DNA of 64,000 nucleotides from Pseudoalteromonas luteoviolacea (lineage in GTDB: Bacteria; Pseudomonadota; Gammaproteobacteria; Enterobacterales; Alteromonadaceae): positions 62,001-126,000 of the forward strand of contig NZ_JAKFZS010000010.1 of the NCBI RefSeq assembly GCF_021654285.1, in the 5' to 3' direction. The notes below the pieces were generated by a model, which saw nothing but the letters and a program-made list of their open reading frames with translations, made no database searches and was not told the origin of the DNA. Positions 17,341 through 26,551 of this stretch are shown here, piece after piece (positions within the stretch are counted from its first letter, which is position 1; each line of letters begins with the position of its first letter). A program made the position numbers and the translations under genes.

Positions 17341-17553
17341 TCAGCAGTTGCAGGTAGGGATATTGGTGGTTGCCGTTGTTTTGCATTTCGGTTCATCCGT
17401 TAGACACAAATATGGACCAAATGAAAAGTCTCTGCAAAATTGATCATGTGTATATTGGTAACCGCCAGCAATCGCAGGCGTTGCCTTTACAGGCAGTGAC
17501 TTTGCATCTGCTGTTAGTGATTTGATCTTCTTTTTATTAAGCTTCAATTTCAT
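17341..17553 (-). CDS. Class I lanthipeptide-like precursor peptide
   Basis: 70 codons with a strong AAGGAAAAGG ribosome binding site. The leader (MKLKLNKKKIKSLTADAKSL, then PVKATPAIAGG) matches the charged, AGG-ending leaders of class I lanthipeptide precursors known from Pseudoalteromonas and Bacteroidetes. The core of about 39 residues has five Cys and many Thr (ending TTATTNIPTCNC), as needed for lanthionine rings. There is no modification or export gene within 15 kb on either side, so processing must come from elsewhere if it happens. It shares the leader style with the gene at 12480 but its core is unrelated. Confidence 0.75.
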   Translation of the reverse strand: MKLKLNKKKIKSLTADAKSLPVKATPAIAGGYQYTHDQFCRDFSFGPYLCLTDEPKCKTTATTNIPTCNC

Positions 17554-17719
17554 TTTTTGACCTTTTCCTTAGTTTAAATGAGTGGTTTGTCTAATATTTA
17601 GACGGAATTAAGCTATCGTGTAAGTAATAAATTTACAATGATTTATTTCATTTTGTGAGGTTTAGGCGCAGAGAAAATCTTTATTTTGAAGACGTGAACA
17701 TGTAATGCGGGGTCATGGA

Positions 17720-17745
17720 TTGACCAGCTATTCTCAGCTGGTCAA
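17720..17745 (-). terminator. Hairpin after the J-domain-like gene
   Basis: TTGACCAGCT and AGCTGGTCAA form a 10-bp stem around ATTCTC, 18 bp past the stop at 17763. No T-run follows on the minus strand. Confidence 0.5.
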
Positions 17746-17762
17746 GTGCTTTGTAGATATGT

Positions 17763-18392
17763 TTATACAGAAATCATTAATAAGCCAATGGCACAGATGA
17801 TAGTCAAGCCAATAAAAATATTGGCGAGGTTACCTGTATCAGCTATCGGTTCTGGGACAAATTCAGGTTGGGGGATGTCTTGCTGCGTCATCCGGTAGTA
17901 AAACCCTTCACCATAACGTGCTTTTAAATCTTCTCGTGTAGTCCATTCAAGTTGCTCAGTCAGAAAAACCAGCACTTCACTGGAGACCATTTCTTTATCA
18001 TTTTGGCAGGTTTTTTGATGATTCAATACGTTATCAAATACCAATGCCGCTAAGTCATTTCTCAAAGACACAACCTCGCAGGCAGGGTGATCAACCAGTA
18101 ATTGCCATGAAGATACCTGAGTATGTCTATGTGCATTGCCAAGCAGCTCGGTCAGTTCATCACGAAATTCGTTAAACAACGGATTGGCTAAGCTGTCATC
18201 AGATGGAGTAAAAGGCGCTACTAGGCTGTTTATAATTGACTGATATGCAGCATGGAGCGCAGATTCTCGCTCAGCGCGAATGTCATCTGATTCAGTACTT
18301 AAGTTTTCGAGTTTTTGTTGATACGCCGCTTCAATAGCTTGTTTATCTGAAGTGGGCGCCAATTCTAATTCATTCCAAGGATCTGTCGACAC
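17763..18392 (-). CDS. J-domain-like protein with C-terminal membrane anchor
   Basis: 209 residues. The N terminus (DPWNELELAPTSDKQAIEAAYQQKLENL) follows the helix I/II pattern of J domains, but the loop that should carry the HPD tripeptide reads STESDD, so it should not stimulate a DnaK-type ATPase. The middle is acidic and unassigned. A single C-terminal helix (LANIFIGLTIICAIGLLMISV) would anchor it in the inner membrane with the bulk in the cytoplasm. This layout recalls small membrane J-like proteins such as DjlB/DjlC, but the match is loose. Confidence 0.65.
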   Translation of the reverse strand: MSTDPWNELELAPTSDKQAIEAAYQQKLENLSTESDDIRAERESALHAAYQSIINSLVAPFTPSDDSLANPLFNEFRDELTELLGNAHRHTQVSSWQLLVDHPACEVVSLRNDLAALVFDNVLNHQKTCQNDKEMVSSEVLVFLTEQLEWTTREDLKARYGEGFYYRMTQQDIPQPEFVPEPIADTGNLANIFIGLTIICAIGLLMISV

Positions 18393-18553
18393 GGTTTAGC
18401 TCACCTTTTTCAATCTGTTAGTTTACGCTGTCATAATTTATGACATTAAGACTACAGCCATGAGCTGAGTGTAGCAGACTCACCTTACTTTTCTAAACTA
18501 GAGGCGATGGGTTGTGTGGTGATTTTCGGTAAAACCACAAAACGAGCGTTAAA

Positions 18554-20710
18554 TTAAGGATGAATATAGATGGTTTGCTTGTCACATTGTGACCGCACAC
18601 AAGCCGATATTGTCGTCTCGCCCAAATATTGGTCGAGTGCGATTTCGGGTTTCGCGGTGGGCTTATGGTTGATAAACCAGCTTACCTGATCTGTGTGCGT
18701 TGACTCTAATGGTAGCGTACCGATCTGCGAACGATAGTAATGCTGGCCGCTGCGCACCGATGTGATAGCAATGGTTTGGTGTGAAGCTGAATCCAACCGG
18801 CGAGAGTGTTTACTGCCCAGCCAGTGGGTCAGTTTTTCGGGCCAGCTTAGTGTGGTCGTGAAGTCGCCATAAATATCCATACTTGGCGGGGTCATGTGGT
18901 CAATGGTCATTGCTTGATGTTGTGAGTCACATTGCTCTTTTGGAATATGTGCAAGCGCTAAACCACTGGGCCAGCAAATTAGCGTGTGGGTGACAGAGTC
19001 AGGTTGGGCGAGCTGTTGGCGGTCAGGGGGCAACAAGTCAAATGCGTCGAACATCAAAGGCGCGGCTTGTGTGGCACCTAGGTAGCCAAGCATGGGGCTT
19101 GCATCTGGGCGACCGACCCAGACCGCAACGGTATAATCATGGCTCACGCCAACTGCCCAAAAGTCACGATAACCGTAACTGGTGCCAGTTTTCCATGCTA
19201 TTTTACGGCGTACTGATGGTACGACACGATCGGGCGCGCTCTGTGCACTGAGCATTTGAAACGTGATCCAGCTACTTTGTGGGCTTAATATTTGCTTGCT
19301 GGTTATGTCGTTTAGCTCATTGCTGAGTATTTTTAGTGGGGCGACATGCCCTTGGCTGGCCAATGCACGGTATAATTTGGCCAGTGTTAATAATTGCGTG
19401 CCCGTACCCCCTAATCCAACAGATAAGTTAGCATGTTTATGGGCGAGGTGAATGCCCGCACTGGCAAGGTTTTGTTCAAAGCGCGCAGGGGTAATGCGAT
19501 TGAGAAGTTGAATTGCCGGCACATTTAACGATTGCTGCAATGCGCGCTGGGCACTGATAGGTCCACTAAAAGTGCCATTTAGGTTTTGTGGCTTATAACC
19601 ATCAAAATCAGCAGGAATGTCACTTAATAAGCTTTGACTATGAATAAGGCCTAAATCTAACGCTTGCGCATAGATAAAAGGTTTCAGAGTTGAACCTGGT
19701 GAGCGCGTTGCACGTGCCATATCAACGTGGGCAAAGCGGCTCAGATCACTGAAGTCAACGGAGCCTTGGTATGCGCGGATCTCAGCGCTGGGATTATGCA
19801 AAATGACCAATGCAGCAGATGCTTTATGCGGCAAGCGCTGACTGGTTTGTTGCAGCAGCGAGGACAAACGTTTTTGCAGGGCATAGTCTATTGTGGTGTG
19901 CAGTTTATGCGCATTTGGATAGCGCACTTTTAAATAGCGGCTTAGCAAAGGTGCAAGTACTGCTGGCCTATTCGGTTGAAGGTTCATCTGCTCCTTTACC
20001 ATTAGGCTGTGCTGCTCAGTATTGATTAAGCCTCCTTGGTAGAGGCGTGTTAGTACTTTATTGCGCATTGCGATTGCACGCACAGGATATTTATCAGGAC
20101 GGTATTGTGAGGGCTTTTGCGGTAGTACAACCAGCAAGGCGGCCTCATTTTTTGTGAGCAACAGTGGAGATTTGCCAAAATACTTATTGGCCGCTGCTGC
20201 AACGCCCTCAATGTTGCCGCCAAATGGGGCTAAATTGAGGTAAAAGGTGAGTATTTCCTCTTTGCTGTAATGCCACTCAAGTTGAATTGCTCTGGCGATT
20301 TGGTGCAGCTTTCCTGCAATGGTTCTTGAATGTGGGTCGATAAGGCGTGCAACCTGCATGGTCAAAGTTGAGCCACCTGATATCACCCGACCATATCTGA
20401 TCCATTGCCCAGCTGCGCGTAATAATGAAAACGGATTCACGCCATAGTGATGATAAAACCAGCGATCTTCATAGTGCAGCAAGGCCTGTAAATAAAATGG
20501 GTGAACTTCTTTGGGCGTGATGTGATAGCGATGCACACCTTGTTTATCGCCAAAAGAGCGCAAAGTTTGCTGGTTGCTCGCCGTGATGAGGGTTGCAGGA
20601 CCATCTGGGTAGATAGGGGGTAATGGGTTATTGGTATGCCAAACAATCGCACCCATCACAATAAGTAGGCAAGTATAGGCTGCAATGAGTAATGTTTTTT
20701 TAATGGTCAT
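18554..20710 (-). CDS. pbpC: Penicillin-binding protein 1C
   Basis: 718 residues, close to E. coli PBP1C. An N-terminal membrane helix is followed by a GT51 glycosyltransferase domain (EDRWFYHHYGVN with Glu81, then GGSTLTMQVARL). The transpeptidase domain has Ser340 in SPGSTLKPF, Ser394 in SLN and Lys507 in KTGTS. The C-terminal PBP1C-type domain includes the CWPSG segment. It acts on lipid II in the periplasm. It is directly downstream of the alpha-2-macroglobulin gene (51-bp gap), the standard yfhM-pbpC pairing, in which the macroglobulin traps proteases that have breached the envelope while PBP1C repairs the wall. Confidence 0.95.
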   Translation of the reverse strand: MTIKKTLLIAAYTCLLIVMGAIVWHTNNPLPPIYPDGPATLITASNQQTLRSFGDKQGVHRYHITPKEVHPFYLQALLHYEDRWFYHHYGVNPFSLLRAAGQWIRYGRVISGGSTLTMQVARLIDPHSRTIAGKLHQIARAIQLEWHYSKEEILTFYLNLAPFGGNIEGVAAAANKYFGKSPLLLTKNEAALLVVLPQKPSQYRPDKYPVRAIAMRNKVLTRLYQGGLINTEQHSLMVKEQMNLQPNRPAVLAPLLSRYLKVRYPNAHKLHTTIDYALQKRLSSLLQQTSQRLPHKASAALVILHNPSAEIRAYQGSVDFSDLSRFAHVDMARATRSPGSTLKPFIYAQALDLGLIHSQSLLSDIPADFDGYKPQNLNGTFSGPISAQRALQQSLNVPAIQLLNRITPARFEQNLASAGIHLAHKHANLSVGLGGTGTQLLTLAKLYRALASQGHVAPLKILSNELNDITSKQILSPQSSWITFQMLSAQSAPDRVVPSVRRKIAWKTGTSYGYRDFWAVGVSHDYTVAVWVGRPDASPMLGYLGATQAAPLMFDAFDLLPPDRQQLAQPDSVTHTLICWPSGLALAHIPKEQCDSQHQAMTIDHMTPPSMDIYGDFTTTLSWPEKLTHWLGSKHSRRLDSASHQTIAITSVRSGQHYYRSQIGTLPLESTHTDQVSWFINHKPTAKPEIALDQYLGETTISACVRSQCDKQTIYIHP

Positions 20711-20761
20711 TTGGCATCAATTAGTTGGTAGTGGTAAGCGCCCATATCAGGGCGCTTGAAG

Positions 20762-23700
20762 TTACCTTTCGATAGTGAGTGTAGATGGGAATTGACTATA
20801 GAGCACATGTTTTTGCGGTCTGTACATTGATTCCATGAAACTTGGCGGGTTGGCATAGGTGCCCGGTACTTCTGCACGCAACAAGTAAGCAAATTGCTGC
20901 CTTGGTCTATCATCACTGTACCTATGATATTGCTGGCGTGGTTTTAAATCCGTTACTGCGACATATCTATCATGACGATATTCTTGGTGCTCAATTTGGC
21001 TTAGTACTACGCCTTCAGGGAGTAATTTTTGAATATCTAAATCTTGCAGCAAAGCGGGGTTTTCAAGTACAAATCCTGCAGGGATCCTATCTACAATCAT
21101 GGCATCATGAATGCGTTCTTTACTTTCCACATCGAGTACGACAAGGACGCGATCACCTACTTTTAAAGATACTTGTTCATCAATTGGTTTGCCTTCAAGC
21201 GTAAACCAGCGCCTTAAAAAATGCTTCATTTTAACGGTATTAAAAGGGTTAATTTGGTTAGCGATAGCGGGGTTAAAATCTAGGTAACCGGTATGCAGCT
21301 GCTGTACATGCAATGGACTATTAGTGGTATTTTCTAACACCAGCCCGGCTGTAAGCGGGTGCGTTAATAGCCCTTGATGCTCAATTGTATTGCCATTGAT
21401 CACCACGCTCAGAGGTTGTTGATTTTGCTCATCAATGGCAATGGCTGAGCGCAATAGTGCCGCTTGTTCCTGTGTACTGAGCCATTGCTTATTGATGGCG
21501 AGTGCAGGTAAAGAGGTTGCCAGTGTATTTGCAATACGACGTGCTTTGCTTTGTATACCTCTTAATTGCGCCATTTGATTCAAAGCGATAATAGCCATGG
21601 CATCATCACGCACTTGGCTGCCATAATCGTAAATATAGTCGTCGGCTCTGGTTTGCGCATCAAATTGGTTGAGTAGCGCAGATGCTTGTGCAATAGCGCC
21701 TGTATTGGCCAGTGCAGCGGCAAATTGTATCAAACTCAATTGTGATGGGAATGTGCTGATTTGCAGTGCTTCAATGTCACTGTAACTGAGTTTTCCAAGG
21801 CTACTCGATAGGTAGGCCGCATAAGTCGTTGCGGCTATGGCGGCCTCGGGTTGTGAGGTCAAAGTATTTACAAAATCGCCCCTTGCGTAGCGTAATACGC
21901 GATATTGGGCTTCTTGAAGCATGTCTTTTGGCACAATTTCTGGGTATTGTGTACTGACTTGAGTGAGAAAGTCAGTGACATAAACGCTCAGCCATGGGGA
22001 TTCTTGGCTGTAGCTGCCCCAAGTACCAAACCCGCCAGTGGCCTTCTGCATGGTTTTTAATCGGCTCACGGCGGCACTGAGGTAGTCTTTGCTACTGGTT
22101 AATTTGCTACTTTGTTGCAGCGCGCTTTGCTGAAATTTATCAAGCTGCGAGTTCTGTAAAATAAAGGGCCATGCCTTACTGGTGGTTTGCTCAGCGCATC
22201 CATATGGGTAGCTATGAAGACCTGATGCAAATTGCGCGATATTGAGAATGGGGGTATGGCTGATGAGCAGTTTGCCCTCTTTGCCACCAATGACTTTGAG
22301 GCCACCCCAATTGGATATATCTGCCGTTAAGGTCTCATTTGGTTGTAATTGCGTGTTTTTAGCTAGGGTCACCCAGGGTTCAATGTAGCCAACAGGCACC
22401 CGCCAACTGCGCGTCACATCTAAGTTGCCCCCAGTAACACGGAGGGTAAATGTCGCGATGCCATCTGGATTGTTAGCTTGGGTATGAATTGCAGCTGTTT
22501 TGCTCCAATGCTGCCCCTCGCCTAACGTCTCAGTATATGTCGTTTGCTCTGCAATTGTCACATGATTATCAACGCTGAGCGTCACATCAAATGTTTGAGC
22601 CTGACCACTGAGGTTATGAATATCCAATGTGACCGATGACGCATCACCTGGTACCAAAAAACGTGGCACACTGAGCTCTGCCACCAGTGGCATGCGGATT
22701 ATTTGATCTTGTACGAGTTGACCTACTTGGCTGTCGTTAAATGCGGTAACAATAAGTTGCGCTTGTCCGTTATAGTCAGGCAGTGTGAGCTCAACAAGGG
22801 CTTTACCCTGTTCCAGTCGCACTGGCCGTGACATCAATTGAATGGTTTTACTTTCGACCAAGTCATCGTTCCGGTTGGTATTGTTTTCAATACTGTCACT
22901 ACCAAATCTGGACTGTGCAAACGGGTTAGGGCGCGGATCGTATTGCCGAGAGTAGAGATCGATTATGTCGCCACTGTAGCGGCGCTGTGCAAAAAAGTAA
23001 TCAAACGGGTTTTCTGGCCTAAAGCGGCTGAGATTAATGATCCCTTTGTCAACCATAGAGACGGTTACCCAAGTTGAACCTTGATCTGTTAAACCTTCTG
23101 CTGTCACTGGGATCTGTAAGGTTTGCAGTGGCTCAACATGATCAGGGAGGTCGATTTTTAGCTGGATCTGACGCGCGCTTCTTTCTAGAGGAAGTGGTAT
23201 CACGCCTAAGTAGCGTTTAGGTGCCCCTTGCTGCTGACCAAATACGGTGGCAGTGACATACAGATCATGGCGACTCGGTAGCTTGTTAAGTGGAATGACA
23301 ACTTGGTTTTGGCCTTTTTTTACGGCAAGCTTTTGTGACCAGATGACTTTATGGGATTCAAGGGTCACCATGAGTTCGCCACTGATGGGTGAGGTCAGAG
23401 TCAGTGCAGCTTGCTCACCCGTGTTGTAAGCTTTTTTATTGAGAGTGAGTTGTAGATGCTCTGGTTTAACAGCGTATTGGCCATAACCGCGATACCAGCC
23501 AGCATAGAATTCATAGTGAGTTTTACTCCCTGTGTTTAGATCTGTGGCTTCAAGGCGGTAATTTCCCCATTTAACCGGTAGTTCGATGCGAGCGATATCG
23601 GCATTTAAGTCAATAACACTTTGTTGTTCCTGTCGCCATCTATCTTGCTTTTTGCGTTGCCACCCGATGCCTTCTTCGTACATCCAGTAGTAGTTGCCCT

Positions 23701-25291
23701 GATCATAGTAAAGCTCTAATTTGACGCTACCAGTAGAGAGGGTTTGGCCATCTGCGGAGAGCAAAGCGATTTCAAAACCTGCATCAGAGCTGTATTTAAC
23801 ATTTTTGCTTAGCGGTTTGATCCCTGGAATTGTACTTTTTCGCCAGCTAGTGAAAGTACTTGTGCGTTGCACAGCTGCGCCACCGGCTTCTTGCAGGGCA
23901 ATAAAAACTTGGGTCTTTATCGGGCTTTTAATTTGCCCCGCACGGGGTGTGCTTATTTTAACTTGTGCTTCGCCTTGCTCAGAGAGTTGTTTATTTTCAA
24001 GTGACTTATAACGACCAGATAAGTAAAAATCTTGGCCGACAACAAAGGCTTTGTAAGGTCCAGTAAAGTGCCTTACTGGCTGATGGCTTACGTCTGTTTT
24101 AAATGTATTTCCCGCAGCAGGGCTACCAAATAAGTATTTACCATTTAATGTGAGGGTATTTTCTTGGCCAGCGAAAACAAAGGGAGCCTGCTCTGTTACC
24201 TTAAGATCCATACGCTCAGGTACGAACTCTTCCAATTGAAAGGTCATCTCAGCGATAAAGTTGCGGGCACTTGGGTCAAGTTTAACGCCAACTGTATAAC
24301 GACCTGTTGGCCAGTCATTGGCGGTTTTGAGTGATTTGCTGAAAAAACCTGCTTCTTGAGCTTGCAAAGTTTCTGTGAGGATTTGCTCTTGGCGTGAATT
24401 CTTGACCGATAGGGTCAGTGCCTCAATACTGGTCTTATTGCCATCAAAGTCGCGCAGTAAGATATTGATAGGCAGGCTGTCCCCAGGCCTAACAAGATCT
24501 CGGTTACTGTAAATATAGGCTTCGGTTTCTTGATATAAACGACCGCCAAGTTGATAGGCTGACAGATCAAGTGGTACTTCTTTGAGAGGTAAAATGGCCA
24601 GGTGGGGAGGGCTGTCTTCTTGTTCTAATTCAGCAATAACGATGTCGTTTTGTTCTAAGGTGACCGTAAAGTCTATGTTGCCTTGTGCATTTGTTGTGCC
24701 TTGACGTATGAGTTCGTGTTTACGATAAATACTGACTTTGGCACCTTTCGCGCTGCGGCCATTTTGTAAATAATTGACGCTGAATGTGGCATGATGCTTT
24801 TGTACTCTTGCCTGAATACCTAGCTCTGTCAGGAGCATGTGCTTTGCTTGCAAGTCACCAAACTGACCAGCGGCTTTGAGTGTCACAATATACCATCCAG
24901 ACGGTAAGTTTTTTGGAACAGGCAATTTCGCGGAGTGTATTTTATCTTCTTGCCCTGCTGGTAAGGTATAGCGGTCAGCAAAGACACTTTCGTAACTGTA
25001 ACTCAATCTATCTAATGAACTTGGATAGATTTTATCGTTCAAATAGTGACGTTGTAAAAAATCATGGGCACTGGTGATATGTAAAATTTCGATATCGACT
25101 TCACGGGTATTTTTGTAACTAATGGGGATCGCTTGTGTGCTACTTTTTGGTACCAATGGTCCCGAACCGACAATTGCAATTTGAGGTGTTTGTCGCTTTT
25201 TAGATTCGGCTACAGCGGCGTGATGCCAGCCAATAGTGACAAATAATAAAGAGATGATTAACCAGCTGGTATACACACTCCTTGCGTTCAT
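20762..25291 (-). CDS. yfhM: Bacterial alpha-2-macroglobulin (protease trap)
   Basis: 1509 residues: MG1/MG2-type beta domains, a bait region, and the thioester motif GCAEQ with Cys1032 and Gln1035, followed by the alpha-alpha toroid helices (about 1050-1350) and a receptor-binding-like domain. The intact thioester suggests covalent trapping of proteases. The signal peptide ends AAVAES and I see no lipobox Cys, unlike the lipoprotein E. coli YfhM. The protein may therefore be soluble in the periplasm or anchored in another way. It is the first gene of the pair with pbpC. Confidence 0.95.
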   Translation of the reverse strand: MNARSVYTSWLIISLLFVTIGWHHAAVAESKKRQTPQIAIVGSGPLVPKSSTQAIPISYKNTREVDIEILHITSAHDFLQRHYLNDKIYPSSLDRLSYSYESVFADRYTLPAGQEDKIHSAKLPVPKNLPSGWYIVTLKAAGQFGDLQAKHMLLTELGIQARVQKHHATFSVNYLQNGRSAKGAKVSIYRKHELIRQGTTNAQGNIDFTVTLEQNDIVIAELEQEDSPPHLAILPLKEVPLDLSAYQLGGRLYQETEAYIYSNRDLVRPGDSLPINILLRDFDGNKTSIEALTLSVKNSRQEQILTETLQAQEAGFFSKSLKTANDWPTGRYTVGVKLDPSARNFIAEMTFQLEEFVPERMDLKVTEQAPFVFAGQENTLTLNGKYLFGSPAAGNTFKTDVSHQPVRHFTGPYKAFVVGQDFYLSGRYKSLENKQLSEQGEAQVKISTPRAGQIKSPIKTQVFIALQEAGGAAVQRTSTFTSWRKSTIPGIKPLSKNVKYSSDAGFEIALLSADGQTLSTGSVKLELYYDQGNYYWMYEEGIGWQRKKQDRWRQEQQSVIDLNADIARIELPVKWGNYRLEATDLNTGSKTHYEFYAGWYRGYGQYAVKPEHLQLTLNKKAYNTGEQAALTLTSPISGELMVTLESHKVIWSQKLAVKKGQNQVVIPLNKLPSRHDLYVTATVFGQQQGAPKRYLGVIPLPLERSARQIQLKIDLPDHVEPLQTLQIPVTAEGLTDQGSTWVTVSMVDKGIINLSRFRPENPFDYFFAQRRYSGDIIDLYSRQYDPRPNPFAQSRFGSDSIENNTNRNDDLVESKTIQLMSRPVRLEQGKALVELTLPDYNGQAQLIVTAFNDSQVGQLVQDQIIRMPLVAELSVPRFLVPGDASSVTLDIHNLSGQAQTFDVTLSVDNHVTIAEQTTYTETLGEGQHWSKTAAIHTQANNPDGIATFTLRVTGGNLDVTRSWRVPVGYIEPWVTLAKNTQLQPNETLTADISNWGGLKVIGGKEGKLLISHTPILNIAQFASGLHSYPYGCAEQTTSKAWPFILQNSQLDKFQQSALQQSSKLTSSKDYLSAAVSRLKTMQKATGGFGTWGSYSQESPWLSVYVTDFLTQVSTQYPEIVPKDMLQEAQYRVLRYARGDFVNTLTSQPEAAIAATTYAAYLSSSLGKLSYSDIEALQISTFPSQLSLIQFAAALANTGAIAQASALLNQFDAQTRADDYIYDYGSQVRDDAMAIIALNQMAQLRGIQSKARRIANTLATSLPALAINKQWLSTQEQAALLRSAIAIDEQNQQPLSVVINGNTIEHQGLLTHPLTAGLVLENTTNSPLHVQQLHTGYLDFNPAIANQINPFNTVKMKHFLRRWFTLEGKPIDEQVSLKVGDRVLVVLDVESKERIHDAMIVDRIPAGFVLENPALLQDLDIQKLLPEGVVLSQIEHQEYRHDRYVAVTDLKPRQQYHRYSDDRPRQQFAYLLRAEVPGTYANPPSFMESMYRPQKHVLYSQFPSTLTIER

Positions 25292-25484
25292 GACTTTCCC
25301 CTAACAATACTGATATGAAATAAGTTTACGCAACTTACATGAATATAGGGTGATTATCGTATTAATATCGTATACGAGTAAAGGATTAGTACAAATTTAT
25401 CAGTAACTTAATGGGGTTTAGTACGAAATGTATGCTGTATAGCGAAAATACTGGTGCCCGTGCGTCTAAATCATAAGGGAGGAT

Positions 25485-25518
25485 GTATACCAGCCACGGG
25501 CATAGGTGGCTGATATAC
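25485..25518 (-). terminator. Hairpin after the AraC-family gene
   Basis: GTATACCAGCCAC (25485-25497) pairs with GTGGCTGATATAC (25506-25518) with one mismatch around GGGCATAG, 10 bp past the stop at 25528. Confidence 0.6.
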
Positions 25519-25527
25519 ATGTATGTT

Positions 25528-26403
25528 TTATTCGGCGACTAAAAAGTTAATTCGCGTAAGTAACTCTTGTGGTGCGGTGTCTTTTAAATCGTTTAAATAC
25601 TCTTCAAATGGCGGAAAGTCAGCGAGCTCAAATTGGCTCTGGGGAAGCCATTGGCCGTATAGCCAGTTGTAAGGTTTTTCCAGTTCAGTGTAATCACCTT
25701 TAAAGAGAATGCTGACAGTCTTTCCTGCTGGGATGGTCAGGCGTTCAAAATCATGCTGCTCTGGCAGCTTAGTTTTATCGACTGCAATACAGGCCATAGA
25801 TTTGAGGTTGGCATGAGGCACAGACTCAGGATCATCAAAGTAAATGCCAAAAAAGCACGTATCTTGGTCAATCAAATTTGCTTTTGCGGCCATGACAGAA
25901 AGCTTTTCGAATGCTTGGCCAATTTGCATGTAATCACCGTGATGATTTAAACCAATTAATTCAATAGATTCAATATTTTGTTGTTCAACTGTGTACATGG
26001 GGTGATACTCCTTAGAAGACGTTGGGTACAGCGCAGTGACCTCAGGCGTGGCATAAGCACGTCGCTGGCGATATTGATTCGGTGTTTCGCCATAATGCTT
26101 GGTAAAGGCTCGGTTAAATGCCTCAACACTGCCATAGCAAACTTGCTTGGCGATTTGCTGCTGGCTTAAGTCGCTGCGAACTAGATAAGTTGCCGCCTTC
26201 AACATACGCATTCTTCTCACTGTGACATTGATTGTCTCTCCCGCATACTCACGATAAATACGATGAAAGTGATAAGCAGACATACAGGCGATATCTGCCA
26301 ATGTATTCACATCAAGTTCTGAACCAGCATGCTCGTATAGGTAGTCGATAACCCTGAGCATTCGGTCTTCGTAATAATGTTGTGTACTTAACTTGTGTTT
26401 CAT
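25528..26403 (-). CDS. AraC-family regulator with GyrI-like effector domain
   Basis: 291 residues. The AraC helix-turn-helix pair is at the N terminus (LADIACMSAYHFHRIYREYAG; VCYGSVEAFNRAFTKHYGETPNQYRQRR). The C-terminal part, about 125-290, is a GyrI/Rob-type small-molecule-binding domain (ESIELIGLNHHGDYMQIGQAF, IPAGKTVSILFKGDY, PQSQFELADFPPFEEYL). This order is that of Rob and of BmrR/SbmC-related proteins that sense drugs or amphipathic compounds. No target gene is evident next to it. Confidence 0.9.
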   Translation of the reverse strand: MKHKLSTQHYYEDRMLRVIDYLYEHAGSELDVNTLADIACMSAYHFHRIYREYAGETINVTVRRMRMLKAATYLVRSDLSQQQIAKQVCYGSVEAFNRAFTKHYGETPNQYRQRRAYATPEVTALYPTSSKEYHPMYTVEQQNIESIELIGLNHHGDYMQIGQAFEKLSVMAAKANLIDQDTCFFGIYFDDPESVPHANLKSMACIAVDKTKLPEQHDFERLTIPAGKTVSILFKGDYTELEKPYNWLYGQWLPQSQFELADFPPFEEYLNDLKDTAPQELLTRINFLVAE

Positions 26404-26519
26404 GTGTCGCTACTCGTTACGGTTAAGTGTTGCAATGCGTCTAATTGATTTTGACGACATGGCTAAAGTAGCGCAAGCTGGATTGATAATGTTTGCGAAT
26501 TTTGGCGATAAGGAAAAAT

Positions 26520-26542
26520 AGGGGCCCGACATGGGAACCCCT
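26520..26542 (-). terminator. Terminator of the esterase gene
   Basis: AGGGG (26520-26524) and CCCCT (26538-26542) flank a stable loop. The upstream GGAAAAATA becomes TATTTTTCC on the minus strand, supplying the T-run. Confidence 0.65.
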
Positions 26543-26551
26543 CAGGAAGGA

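Noticed and set aside
1..18400. A prophage or genomic island as the source of the accessory genes
   Set aside because: No phage structural genes, intact integrase, tRNA gene or flanking direct repeats were seen.
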